Counted from the first letter of the stretch, positions 16,596-24,397 are shown. The stretch: 24,763 nt of DNA from Caryophanales bacterium UBA4100 (GCA_002383285.1 DFXU01000073.1:17375-42137); one strand, 5' to 3'. Translations and numbers: made by a program. Notes: a model not told the origin generated them from the letters alone.

Positions 16596-19022
16596 ATGAC
16601 TAAATTAGTGAGGAAGCAACCGACTTTCCTAAGCTTCTGGGCAATCAACGATCGATTGGATATCCATAGATTAAAGCAGCAGATAGATGAGATAAAGAGG
16701 TTGGGGTTAGATGGGGTTATTTTTCACCCTAGGAATTATCCGAATGAGCCTGAGTATCTAGGAACTGCGTATATGAATATATTGTCCGAATTAATTATGT
16801 ACGCCAAATCGGTGGATATGGTGTTCTGGATATATGACGAGAATGGCTGGCCATCTGGGACGGCCGGGGGCAAGGTGCTGGCAGACATGCCTGATCTGAC
16901 CTGTCAATGGGTGGAATGGAGGAATGAACAGGCGGTCCTCCGTTCGAAGAAGGCGGTATCCTCATTAGACGCGAGGGCGACTGCCTACTTTATAGAAATT
17001 ACCCACGAAGCCTATAAGCGTAAGTTAACTCCGGAAGCGTTCGAATACGTGACTGGCTTCTTCTCAGATGAGGTCGCATTCCTCGATGGACACAGTGTAT
17101 CGCACCATTATGGTGCAGTTCCGTGGTCTGATCGAGTACCAGTGCGATATAAGGAAGCTTATGGTGAGGATTTAGAGCCTCATCTCCCGCTCTTATTCAC
17201 CGAGGGTTCAGGTTATCAGCAAGTTCGGGCTCGTTATTGGGAGCTGCTGACAGACGAATTGGTTGATAGCTTCTATAAGCCTATTCATGACTGGTGTCTT
17301 GCTAATGGCAAGGAGTTTACCGCCCATCTAAAAGCGGAGGAGAACCCATTATTCCAGCTTAGCTATAGCGGCTCATGCTTCCATGTTCTTCGCAATGTAA
17401 GTGTTCCGGCTATTGATGCGTTGGAGCGGCATCCGGGTAATCATTATTATCCACGAATTGCACACTCCGTTGCCGCCCAAGCGGGAATGGATGAGGTGTT
17501 GGTCGAGGCGATCGGCGGAAGTGGTTGGGGGCTGAAGCCGGAGGACTTTACTGCTTACATGCTATGGCTATCGGGGCATGGATTGAATACATTCGTGCTT
17601 CACTTGAACCAATATCGATTGAATAGCTCAGCTGTTCGTGACTGGCCGCCCTCTCATCCCTTCCATCTTACTTGGAAGGAAGCACTTCCGTCTGTATTGT
17701 TTAATATCAAAGAGCGGATTGCACAACAGCCAGATCCTCGTAGAGAAGCGGAGCTATTAATCATAACTCCAACACGCGGCATTATGGCTGAATTTGCACC
17801 TTATGAAGCGATTGTCTTCAATGAGCATGATGGTTCAGGTATACCTGATACAACGAAGAGTGGGAGGATGAATAATGAATTTCTTAGGCTAGTCGAAGCC
17901 TGTCACCAAGCGGGTATTCATTATGAGCTCACCGAAGAAAGAGCCGTCGAGGAGCTTGGTGTCGTTGAAGGATCCTCACTAAGAATTGGACAGCGTTTAT
18001 ATGGAGAGATTCTAGTGTCAGATAGCTGCAGATGGAATGAGCGAGGAGCAGCAATGATGAATCAGCTCTCAGAGCTAGGAGCCGTCATTCTGTCACCAGA
18101 GCATATTAAGCCTGCATTCGATCACTCAAAGGGTGAGGAAACGCATGATTTGCATGAAGAAGATAATCTGAATCAAGCTCTTGTTCCAGAGCAGTCTGCT
18201 TGGCATGTGGGTATGCCTAAATCGAACTTATATGTAATTGAGATGATTTCGGATGGGCTGAGTAAATTGCATGCGGAATTTCAACTAGAGCAAGTCGAAG
18301 AGCATATGAATTTAGAACTTCTATGTCTGGATGAGGTAGCTCAGCTAAGCATCAATGGTGAAGTGTTATCTGGAACCTACATAGAGGATAGGTTTATATA
18401 CTGTCTGACGAGTGAGCAGCTACGATCCGGGGCTAATAGCCTCAATATAATCGTGAAACAGGATGGAGAACAACTCCCAATCGTATTCCTTAGAGGTGAA
18501 TTTGTTGTGATTAGCCGAGCTCCTTATGAGCCTAAGGATGAACATCAGCTTCGAGTAAAGGGTGATTTCATTCTAAAGACGATGTGTGATTTGTATGGTG
18601 ATGACTTAATTCAATCAGGACTACCGTTTAATGAGAATCCAGTTACTTTTACAACAACCATCCATTTGGATCAGATTATTCGGGCTGGGAAGCTCCGTTT
18701 GTCAGATATCCATGCGAATGCGGCAAGAGTCTGGGTAGATCAAGAAGAGTTAGGCTGGTGCTGGGAGCCTGATTGGGCTGTGACCTTGACTAAGGATCTG
18801 CAGGAAGGAGAGCATCTGGTTACCGTACAACTAATTCCCAGCACCTATAATGTGTTCGGGCCCCATCGCCATATCGATGGAGATCGTCACTTGACGAGCC
18901 CAGATCAATATAAAGGAATTAAGAACTTTGCGGATCGACAGGATGCGCCTGAGAACACTCTAGGCGATGATTGGCATTTTGTACGTTGTGGGATGAAGGG
19001 AAAGCTAGGTTTTATACAATAA
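16596..19022 (+). CDS. GH106-like glycoside hydrolase (alpha-L-rhamnosidase related)
   Basis: Protein of 808 residues without a signal peptide. Near residue 75-95 it has FWIYDENGWPSGTAGGK, the recognisable DE-GWPSG-AGG signature of GH106-type alpha-L-rhamnosidases and relatives. Other family-like stretches are YFIEITHEAYKRKL with FFSDEVAF, and later the GLNTFVLHLNQY strand. The C-terminal third looks like galactose-binding beta-sandwich modules, with DLQEGEHLVTVQL and FGPHRHIDGD at the end. Typical GH106 enzymes exceed 1000 residues and carry a longer N-terminal part, so this is a compact, probably cytoplasmic member. Its substrate may not be rhamnose. The start ATG follows GGAGGT at a rather long 11 nt. 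Next on this strand, 160 bp on, is the 577-residue protein. Function by family only. Confidence 0.62.
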   Translation: MTKLVRKQPTFLSFWAINDRLDIHRLKQQIDEIKRLGLDGVIFHPRNYPNEPEYLGTAYMNILSELIMYAKSVDMVFWIYDENGWPSGTAGGKVLADMPDLTCQWVEWRNEQAVLRSKKAVSSLDARATAYFIEITHEAYKRKLTPEAFEYVTGFFSDEVAFLDGHSVSHHYGAVPWSDRVPVRYKEAYGEDLEPHLPLLFTEGSGYQQVRARYWELLTDELVDSFYKPIHDWCLANGKEFTAHLKAEENPLFQLSYSGSCFHVLRNVSVPAIDALERHPGNHYYPRIAHSVAAQAGMDEVLVEAIGGSGWGLKPEDFTAYMLWLSGHGLNTFVLHLNQYRLNSSAVRDWPPSHPFHLTWKEALPSVLFNIKERIAQQPDPRREAELLIITPTRGIMAEFAPYEAIVFNEHDGSGIPDTTKSGRMNNEFLRLVEACHQAGIHYELTEERAVEELGVVEGSSLRIGQRLYGEILVSDSCRWNERGAAMMNQLSELGAVILSPEHIKPAFDHSKGEETHDLHEEDNLNQALVPEQSAWHVGMPKSNLYVIEMISDGLSKLHAEFQLEQVEEHMNLELLCLDEVAQLSINGEVLSGTYIEDRFIYCLTSEQLRSGANSLNIIVKQDGEQLPIVFLRGEFVVISRAPYEPKDEHQLRVKGDFILKTMCDLYGDDLIQSGLPFNENPVTFTTTIHLDQIIRAGKLRLSDIHANAARVWVDQEELGWCWEPDWAVTLTKDLQEGEHLVTVQLIPSTYNVFGPHRHIDGDRHLTSPDQYKGIKNFADRQDAPENTLGDDWHFVRCGMKGKLGFIQ

Positions 19023-19088
19023 AGAGAGGATGCTCATGGGGCATAATGCTGAATCGACAAAAGTAGAAAATTACGTATACAACTCATG

Positions 19089-19094
19089 TATAAT
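19089..19094 (+). promoter_or_regulatory. Possible -10 box in the 160-bp gap before the 577-residue protein gene
   Basis: A perfect TATAAT lies 94 bp before the downstream start codon. No convincing -35 is seen 17 bp upstream. If used, the transcript would have a leader of about 80 nt containing a tiny reading frame (19119-19157). Confidence 0.3.
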
Positions 19095-19118
19095 AATAAA
19101 TAAAGGGGATCGACAAAT

Positions 19119-19157
19119 ATGAGTGGTTTACGTCAAGTCCATGTTTGGCGAGCTTAG
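19119..19157 (+). CDS. Possible 12-residue leader peptide
   Basis: ATG to TAG frame reading MSGLRQVHVWRA, preceded by AAGGGGA at 9 nt and ending 25 bp before the next start codon. Position and ribosome binding site would suit a leader or coupling peptide. A frame of this length can easily occur by chance and no attenuator hairpin was found. Confidence 0.22.
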   Translation: MSGLRQVHVWRA

Positions 19158-19182
19158 TTAATTAGAACAAGGAGGTCAAGTC

Positions 19183-20916
19183 ATGACAACCTGGCAGGAT
19201 AGGCAGCGGGAAGTGCTGCTGCAAACTGCGAAGCAAGCTTGGGAGCAGCCTTTGCTTAATAGTGGCTTCTGGACTCATGGGGATATTCGAAACAATTATT
19301 ATTACTCGACTTATCTGGTTGCTGCTGTTGCCGATTCAGGTTTGGAGCTTCCCTTCGATCGTGAGCTTGCTTTGGCTAAAGCGAGTAGTGTGCTGACCCG
19401 GGTGCTGATGCTCCAGGATACAGACCCTGTTAGTGACACTTATGGTCATTGGCCGCTTGGTCTTGGGGAGATACCAGACGGAGCGTCGAAGAATACACTG
19501 CCAGCGGAGATAATGGGATGCTTGTTAGTTTATTTCTATCAGCGATTTTCATCAATCTTGCCAGATTGCTTGTGTGAATTGTTGGATCATTCCATTGAGA
19601 CTTTATATAGGAGTACTTACTATCGAGTTGAGCTAAAGACGTTCGGGCACCACGAAGCCAAGTATACAGCCAGCAAGCTCATCTTCGGTTATCGGTTTGG
19701 GGACCATGTGCTGATGGAGGTCGGGCGAAATGATCTCAATCGGACGATGGGTAGAGTCAGAGAGCTTGGGATGCCGGAGTATGGTGCTTTACCATGGTTC
19801 TGGCATTGGATTCAAGCTTACACCTGTGCACATGAATGCTTACCTAAGGGTGAGGTGCGTTCGCTCGTTGCTGAGCTATTAGATGAGCTTTGGAGCTACC
19901 GCGCCATTCATTATTTACAAGGTGCATGGACTGGAGGTCGGATGAGGAGTTTACCTCATGACCTGCCTAAGGACGGCAATGTTGCGTTCGATTATGTTCA
20001 ATTCGGCAATTTTCAGCTTCCATACCAGCTACCGCGTGTCGAATACGCTGGATTGCTATTCTATCAGGCCCCTGTTAAGGCTATGAAGCTCGCGCTTCGC
20101 TGGTCTGGACAGGAGCCCGAACAGCAGGAAACTGACACACAGGATACTGAACCACGGGAATCGAAATGGATCATCACGCCAGCCTCTGGACCGGATGCGC
20201 CTGCCCTGCATAGCTATCTATACGTGGAGAAGAGCTTTGCAGCTGGAGGAGTTTGGGAAAGAGTCAAGGAGTTTGATAATGAACAGCACAGATGGGAGAT
20301 TACTTTTCCGCTTTTACGTGATGGTTCCATAAACCATCTATACGTATTTCCACCAGGGGAAGGCTACACAGAGGGTGATCCTCGACATGCAGGAGAAGGT
20401 GGAGAAGTACTATATTATCGGGGGACAATTATGGCGATCTATCCACCAGCTGGTAATGGGAGAGACCCGCTAGTAGGTGTTCTGCCTCTGGGTGAGTGGG
20501 TGCAGGAGGATGGAGCATTGTATGGCCGAGTTCATAATGTATACATTGCGCTATACACACCGGGCACAATCCACATCACCAAGCAGACGGATCGATTAGC
20601 GATTACATGCATGGGAAGTCCGAATGGTATTGTCGTAGATGTAATTAGTGATGAAGAGGTTAGTAGACAATCTATCGGTTCGCTAACAGACTTTGTTCAT
20701 GTAATGGAACCTAGGAGGCCTATGTGGAGGATGTTGAATGAATCGAACGCATCGAATTCATCGAGCACATCAATCATGTCGAATGAAGGAGTTACTTACG
20801 AAACCATTAGCGGTGATCGACTACAGATGGAAATTCAGTTAGAGAACGGGCAACCATCGCGAATGATTAACGGTTTACCCGTAGACTTTGCTGCATATTC
20901 CATAAGTTCAAATTGA
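19183..20916 (+). CDS. Uncharacterised protein, probable alpha-barrel plus beta-sandwich glycan-active protein
   Basis: Protein of 577 residues that I do not recognise as a named family. Residues 1 to about 330 are helix-rich with aromatic and His motifs (GHWPLGLGEIPDGASKNTLP, FGHHEAKYTASKLIFGYRFG, ALPWFWHWIQAYTCAHE), compatible with an (alpha/alpha) toroid as in polysaccharide lyases and GH88/105-like enzymes. Residues of about 330-570 are strand-rich, with Gly and Pro turns (HLYVFPPGEGYTEGDPRHAG), like the C-terminal beta-sandwich of heparinase-type lyases. Near residue 520 a Ser/Asn-rich stretch encoded by degenerate 9-bp repeats (20733-20790) looks like a linker or slippage product. There is no signal peptide. 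ATG 19183 has AAGGAGGT 7 nt upstream. Its position after a GH106-like gene supports a glycan role, but no activity can be assigned. Confidence 0.6.
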   Translation: MTTWQDRQREVLLQTAKQAWEQPLLNSGFWTHGDIRNNYYYSTYLVAAVADSGLELPFDRELALAKASSVLTRVLMLQDTDPVSDTYGHWPLGLGEIPDGASKNTLPAEIMGCLLVYFYQRFSSILPDCLCELLDHSIETLYRSTYYRVELKTFGHHEAKYTASKLIFGYRFGDHVLMEVGRNDLNRTMGRVRELGMPEYGALPWFWHWIQAYTCAHECLPKGEVRSLVAELLDELWSYRAIHYLQGAWTGGRMRSLPHDLPKDGNVAFDYVQFGNFQLPYQLPRVEYAGLLFYQAPVKAMKLALRWSGQEPEQQETDTQDTEPRESKWIITPASGPDAPALHSYLYVEKSFAAGGVWERVKEFDNEQHRWEITFPLLRDGSINHLYVFPPGEGYTEGDPRHAGEGGEVLYYRGTIMAIYPPAGNGRDPLVGVLPLGEWVQEDGALYGRVHNVYIALYTPGTIHITKQTDRLAITCMGSPNGIVVDVISDEEVSRQSIGSLTDFVHVMEPRRPMWRMLNESNASNSSSTSIMSNEGVTYETISGDRLQMEIQLENGQPSRMINGLPVDFAAYSISSN

Positions 20917-21021
20917 CAATAGACGTGAAAAAGTCGCCTTGATTAGAAGATAATTATACTCTCACACTAATTACTATTTGAAATCCTGATTCAGAATAAT
21001 AATTGTAATTCCACACTTAAG

Positions 21022-21066
21022 AGCAGATATACCCCGGTGAGCAAGGGAGAATATCTGCTTTTATTA
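21022..21066 (+). terminator. Rho-independent terminator after the 577-residue protein gene
   Basis: A nine-base stem AGCAGATAT (21022-21030) with ATATCTGCT (21051-21059) encloses a 20-nt loop and is followed by TTTTATTA. It lies 105 bp after the stop. It could also serve the convergent GntR gene in part. Nothing else is seen in 20917-21117. Confidence 0.6.
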
Positions 21067-21117
21067 TGAGATAAGTAGCTAGAAGAAGATACATAAGCCC
21101 CAAAGTAACGATCTTGT

Positions 21118-21750
21118 TTACACCCAAGTCTTCTTCAGGGTTTGTAGATATATTAATGAACGAAAACGGAATTCATCGGAATTATCGATCAATGCTGTGA
21201 GTATGGGGATGAAGCATGCTTCAGTTTCTATGCGGTAGGGGGACTTCCATCTTCGTACATTATCTAGCCAATATAGTCGTTCGACCGACTGCTCGAAGAG
21301 GCGCTCTAGCTCAATGTTTCGACTTAGGGAAACAAGCTGGCGGAATAGCTGCAGCTCCATTCGGCTGAGAACATCGGGAGATACGTGTTCGCTCTTGTGG
21401 GACAATGTGTAAGTAACCTCTTCGATATTGGCGTTGAGGTTGTAGAGAGATTGAGGATTGAACTGTCGTGTAAATTCGAATGAGAAGAGCATCAAGGAGA
21501 AGATGAGATCTAGAAGGTCTCCAACTCGTTGAGCAGAAGATTCCAGAATGAGAATACCATGCTTCGGAATAATGCGGAGATACCCTTCCATCTCCAGCTG
21601 CTGTAATGCAGCTCTTATAGGAGTACGACTCATATCAAGCTTACGAGAAAGCTGAATTTCCGAGGTTACAGAACCCTTCTGAAGATCCTGTGATTGAATC
21701 CATGCACGAATGTTGTCATATGCAAGCTCGCGTAATGAAGATCCTTTCAT
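21118..21750 (-). CDS. GntR-family regulator with degenerate FCD-like effector domain
   Basis: Transcription regulator of 210 residues. Residues 1-75 are a GntR winged helix (LRELAYDNIRAWIQSQDLQK, then SEIQLSRKLDMSRTPIRAAL and LEMEGYLRIIPKHGILI). The rest is helical and aligns loosely with the FCD domain of its neighbour. The positions of the FCD metal ligands are changed: the D-x3-H site reads L-x3-R, and the later two His positions read Phe and Tyr. It probably does not bind a metal-carboxylate effector in the usual way. The start is set at ATG 21750, MKGSSLREL, because GGAGG lies 7 nt upstream. The open frame extends further but would run into the divergent gene. It shares a 128-bp intergenic region with a second GntR gene. 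Confidence 0.85.
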   Translation of the reverse strand: MKGSSLRELAYDNIRAWIQSQDLQKGSVTSEIQLSRKLDMSRTPIRAALQQLEMEGYLRIIPKHGILILESSAQRVGDLLDLIFSLMLFSFEFTRQFNPQSLYNLNANIEEVTYTLSHKSEHVSPDVLSRMELQLFRQLVSLSRNIELERLFEQSVERLYWLDNVRRWKSPYRIETEACFIPILTALIDNSDEFRFRSLIYLQTLKKTWV

Positions 21751-21825
21751 GTTAATGCCTCCAATTGTAACCGTATCGGCGAATATGTGTGTAATCAACC
21801 TTATCTCTAACTGATCATTTTGTGC

Positions 21826-21831
21826 TATAAA
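21826..21831 (+). promoter_or_regulatory. Possible extended -10 promoter for the plus-strand GntR gene
   Basis: TGC-TATAAA lies 48 bp before the plus-strand GntR start codon within the divergent region. TTATCT at 21801-21806 is a weak, slightly distant -35. The interrupted inverted repeat TGAT (21812) ... ATCA (21836) brackets this box and could be an operator. This is suggestive only. Confidence 0.33.
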
Positions 21832-21878
21832 TATTATCATGACATGCAAATCAACTAATTGAAAGGTAGAAATTCGCC

Positions 21879-22520
21879 ATGAATCAATTATCATCGCAAC
21901 AAACATTGAAAGAAAAAGCATATCAATTCATTAGAAAAAGTATCGTCGATGGCGTATGGAGCGGGGGAACTTTTTTATCAGAAAATTCGCTGTGTGAGCA
22001 GCTGGGTATGAGCAAGACGCCAATTCGTTCAGCATTAGATCGATTGGAGATGATGGGTCTTGTTAAACTGTTCCCCAATCAAGGAGCGGTTGTCTCTGAG
22101 GTGTCATTGAAGAGGATTCTAGAAATTTACGAATTAAGGCTGGCACTCGAAACATATGCAGTAAGATCTCTGACAGGGAAGCTGGATGCTACATTCTTCA
22201 TTCGCATGGATGAGAATATTGACTTGCAGGCGAGGTCTATTGAACATAATGATATTCCCGAGTATGTAAGGTTAGACAGACAGTTTCATGAGATGATCAT
22301 TGCTGGCTTGGATAATGAAGAATATGCAGGTGTGATGATGCGGATGCAGGACCAATTCTTACTCGCGGTACGCACGACATTCATTAAGAATCGTCAACGA
22401 TTAGGTGGAAGCATAGAGGAGCATCGTAAGATTCGGACAGCGCTTGCTGGTACGGATTCAGAAAGAACTGAACGACTGATGACAGAGCATCTTGAGTTTG
22501 TAAAACGAATTATGCTCTAG
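21879..22520 (+). CDS. GntR/FadR-family regulator with intact FCD domain
   Basis: Transcription regulator of 213 residues. The N-terminal winged helix (LKEKAYQFIRKSIVDGVWSG, SENSLCEQLGMSKTPIRSAL, LFPNQGAVVSEVS) is followed by an all-helical FCD domain. The expected metal-ligand set is present: D133 and H137 (RLDRQFHEMI), H182 (IEEHRKIRTAL) and H204 (MTEHLEF). Proteins with this set usually bind a metal and a small carboxylate such as a sugar acid. The neighbouring sugar-acid dehydratase gene, same strand and 125 bp downstream, is a likely target. The start ATG follows GAAAGG at 11 nt. A metal-less paralogue is encoded divergently. Confidence 0.9.
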   Translation: MNQLSSQQTLKEKAYQFIRKSIVDGVWSGGTFLSENSLCEQLGMSKTPIRSALDRLEMMGLVKLFPNQGAVVSEVSLKRILEIYELRLALETYAVRSLTGKLDATFFIRMDENIDLQARSIEHNDIPEYVRLDRQFHEMIIAGLDNEEYAGVMMRMQDQFLLAVRTTFIKNRQRLGGSIEEHRKIRTALAGTDSERTERLMTEHLEFVKRIML

Positions 22521-22568
22521 CATGTATACAAGTTAGACATCTTGTCTGTTCGAAGCTAATCGTGCTAC

Positions 22569-22611
22569 GTTAATGTTAGTGTTAGTGTTAGAGTCAGAGT
22601 CAGTGTCAGTG
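22569..22611. repeat. Hexanucleotide microsatellite upstream of the dehydratase gene
   Basis: About seven degenerate 6-bp units. The first half is of the GTTAGT kind and the second half of the GTCAGT/GTCAGA kind, between the GntR stop and the dehydratase ribosome binding site. It ends 34 bp before the start codon, so unit number would change the length of the 5' leader. Confidence 0.8.
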
Positions 22612-22645
22612 AAATGCTTGGCCTACGCTTATGAGGAGGGTGACA

Positions 22646-23797
22646 ATGAAGATCACGAATATTCGCACATTCATCTTGGGGAACCCATGGAAAAACTGGC
22701 TTTTCGTACACGTTGAGACTGATGAAGGTATCGTAGGACTTGGAGAAGGAACCTTGAATGGTTTCGCCAAAACTGTGGAGGCCGCTATACATGAATTGAA
22801 GCATCTCGTTATTGGAATGGATCCATTCGATGTTGAGACGATTGGACTGAGATTGTTCCGCGATGTATTCTCAGACGGAGGACAAATTCAGGGCTCAGCG
22901 CTTGCTGCTATCGAGACTGCCTGCTGGGATATTATGGGGAAGGCGACGAATCGACCGCTGTATCAATTGTTAGGTGGGCGTTGTCATGACAAGCTTCGTT
23001 GTTATGCGAATGGCTGGTATCGAGGTCCTCGAACACCGGAAAGCTTCTATGAGAAAGCGAAGGTAGTTATGTCCAAAGGTTATACTGCGTTAAAATTCGA
23101 TCCATTTGGTGCAGCTTGGCGAACTGTTGAACGGAATGATTTTGGATTAGCAATAGAGATTATTGCCGCAGTAAGGGAAGCCGTTGGTGATCATACCGAC
23201 ATTCTCATCGAGGGACATAATCGCTTCTCTGTACACACTGCCTTACAATTCGCGGATGCGATGCTCCCGTACAAACCAACCTGGTTTGAAGCTCCAGTTC
23301 CTCATCATCTGATTTCTTCCATGGTTGAAGTCGCCAAACGAAGTCCAGTACCAATTGCATGTGGTGAGGATTATTATAGTAGAGAACAATTCGCAGAGCT
23401 ACTAAAGCATGATGCCGTTCATATTATTCAGCTTGAGCCGCAGTTCCTTGGCATATCTGCTTCGAAGCAAGTATGTGGTATGGTTCATGCTCACAACGGG
23501 GTCATTGCTCCACATAGTGCTCAAGGACCCGTATGCTCGGTAGTCTGCAGTCACTTGAATATGGCTACGCCTAACTTCTTCTTGCATGAGATATTTGATG
23601 AATTTAATGAGGAGTGGGAGGAGCGTGTGTTAGTTCCGTCATTACAAGTACAGAACGGATACTTACAGCCGCCAGAAGCACCGGGACTAGGTGTCGTATT
23701 AAACCTTGATGAGGTGGATAAGCATCCGTATCAGGTGGGTAACTGGCTTCCACTGTTCAAGTTAGGCTGGGAGAAGCGGGAATCCTCGGGCGAATAA
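22646..23797 (+). CDS. Enolase-superfamily sugar-acid dehydratase (galactonate dehydratase-like)
   Basis: Cytoplasmic enzyme of 383 residues of the mandelate racemase/galactonate dehydratase group, which removes water from an aldonate to give a 2-keto-3-deoxy acid. The N-terminal capping domain (residues 1-125) is followed by a TIM barrel. Visible active-site features are K150-x-D152 (LKFDPFG), metal ligands E189, E215 (WFEAPV) and E241 (CGEDYYSR) at the typical 26-residue spacing, H191 (EGHNRF) and H290 (APHSAQGP). The E-x-H with His two residues after the first ligand is characteristic of galactonate dehydratase-type enzymes, although those carry D-x-H. The start is ATG 22646 for AGGAGGGTGA just upstream; an ATG at 22631 overlaps that site. 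The substrate acid is undetermined. Confidence 0.85.
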   Translation: MKITNIRTFILGNPWKNWLFVHVETDEGIVGLGEGTLNGFAKTVEAAIHELKHLVIGMDPFDVETIGLRLFRDVFSDGGQIQGSALAAIETACWDIMGKATNRPLYQLLGGRCHDKLRCYANGWYRGPRTPESFYEKAKVVMSKGYTALKFDPFGAAWRTVERNDFGLAIEIIAAVREAVGDHTDILIEGHNRFSVHTALQFADAMLPYKPTWFEAPVPHHLISSMVEVAKRSPVPIACGEDYYSREQFAELLKHDAVHIIQLEPQFLGISASKQVCGMVHAHNGVIAPHSAQGPVCSVVCSHLNMATPNFFLHEIFDEFNEEWEERVLVPSLQVQNGYLQPPEAPGLGVVLNLDEVDKHPYQVGNWLPLFKLGWEKRESSGE

Positions 23798-23860
23798 TAA
23801 GTGAGAGCAAAAAGGAAGAACCTCGGACAAAACGCGGCCGCTGGAAAACCCCTATAGATA

Positions 23861-23916
23861 AAATAAGGCATAACCACCTCAACGTGATTAGTGGAGGTTA
23901 TGCCTTATTTATTTTA
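23861..23916. terminator. Strong bidirectional terminator
   Basis: A perfect 15-bp stem, 23861-23875 with 23896-23910 (AAATAAGGCATAACC/GGTTATGCCTTATTT), is flanked by A-rich sequence on the left and T-rich sequence on the right. It ends the dehydratase transcript 64 bp after its stop and may also stop leftward transcription from the convergent GH88-like gene. Confidence 0.88.
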
Positions 23917-23958
23917 GAATTAGATCTGACCATGAACCTAACTCAGTCAAACGATGGG

Positions 23959-24092
23959 CAACGGAAATCATTTCCGGTATTCAGTGTTTTCTAACTGCAT
24001 TGGGATAATTAACGGAAATAGTTTCAGTTAGATGATAGATTTGGACACATTATCAATAGGTTATGAGCACATAACGGAAATTTCTTCAGTTA
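23959..24092. repeat. Palindrome array C (GGAA-N5-TTCC/TTCA type), three sites
   Basis: Cores lie at 23963-23975 (GGAA...TTCC), 24014-24026 and 24076-24088 (both GGAA...TTCA), each preceded by AAC. Centres are 51 and 62 bp apart, the same spacing as arrays A and B. A fourth site expected near 24133 is absent or decayed; GCGGTTCTTCTACG lies there. A 12-base string shared with array A (TGACCATGAACC) lies at 23928 here and at 4448 there. The array sits between two convergent genes. Confidence 0.7.
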
Positions 24093-24248
24093 TGAACTTC
24101 TATTTATACGAATTATTCATTTAGCGGTTCTTCTACGACATACATAGTAGGTAAATATCAGTACACATGTGATTAGCGCTACGGTTGGCGTTATAACAGC
24201 ATACAAACTACCAATATGATCCTAAAAAGTAAAATTTGATTGAACAGC

Positions 24249-24381
24249 GTAGCTTTCCGCGCTACAGCGTGGTCCAGTAGGAGCAACAGCGCTGAAACTA
24301 GCGCTAATCACTCCTGCAGGGTGACTTATCAACAATAATCTGTACATTACACGGTACAATAGCGCAATTATGAGCGTTATT
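24249..24381. repeat. Cluster of short hairpins (AGCGCT and related)
   Basis: Several inverted repeats lie close together: GTAGC/GCTAC (24249-24265), AGCGCT/AGCGCT (24288-24305), TGTAC/GTACA (24341-24358) and AATAGCGC/GCGTTATT (24358-24381). Their spacing is irregular, unlike arrays A-C, and none has a T-run. They lie downstream of the GH88-like stop. The remaining sequence in 23917-24397 shows no gene. Confidence 0.5.
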
Positions 24382-24397
24382 CGAATTCTGAATCACA

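Noticed and set aside
21751..21921. Longer N-terminus for the minus-strand GntR protein
   Set aside because: The extension would overlap the divergent GntR gene, lacks GntR similarity, and a good ribosome binding site precedes ATG 21750.
23829..23845. GCGGCCGC (NotI site) as a sign of cloning artefact
   Set aside because: A single 8-bp site, with ordinary bacterial sequence on both sides and a natural terminator next to it, is not evidence of vector.
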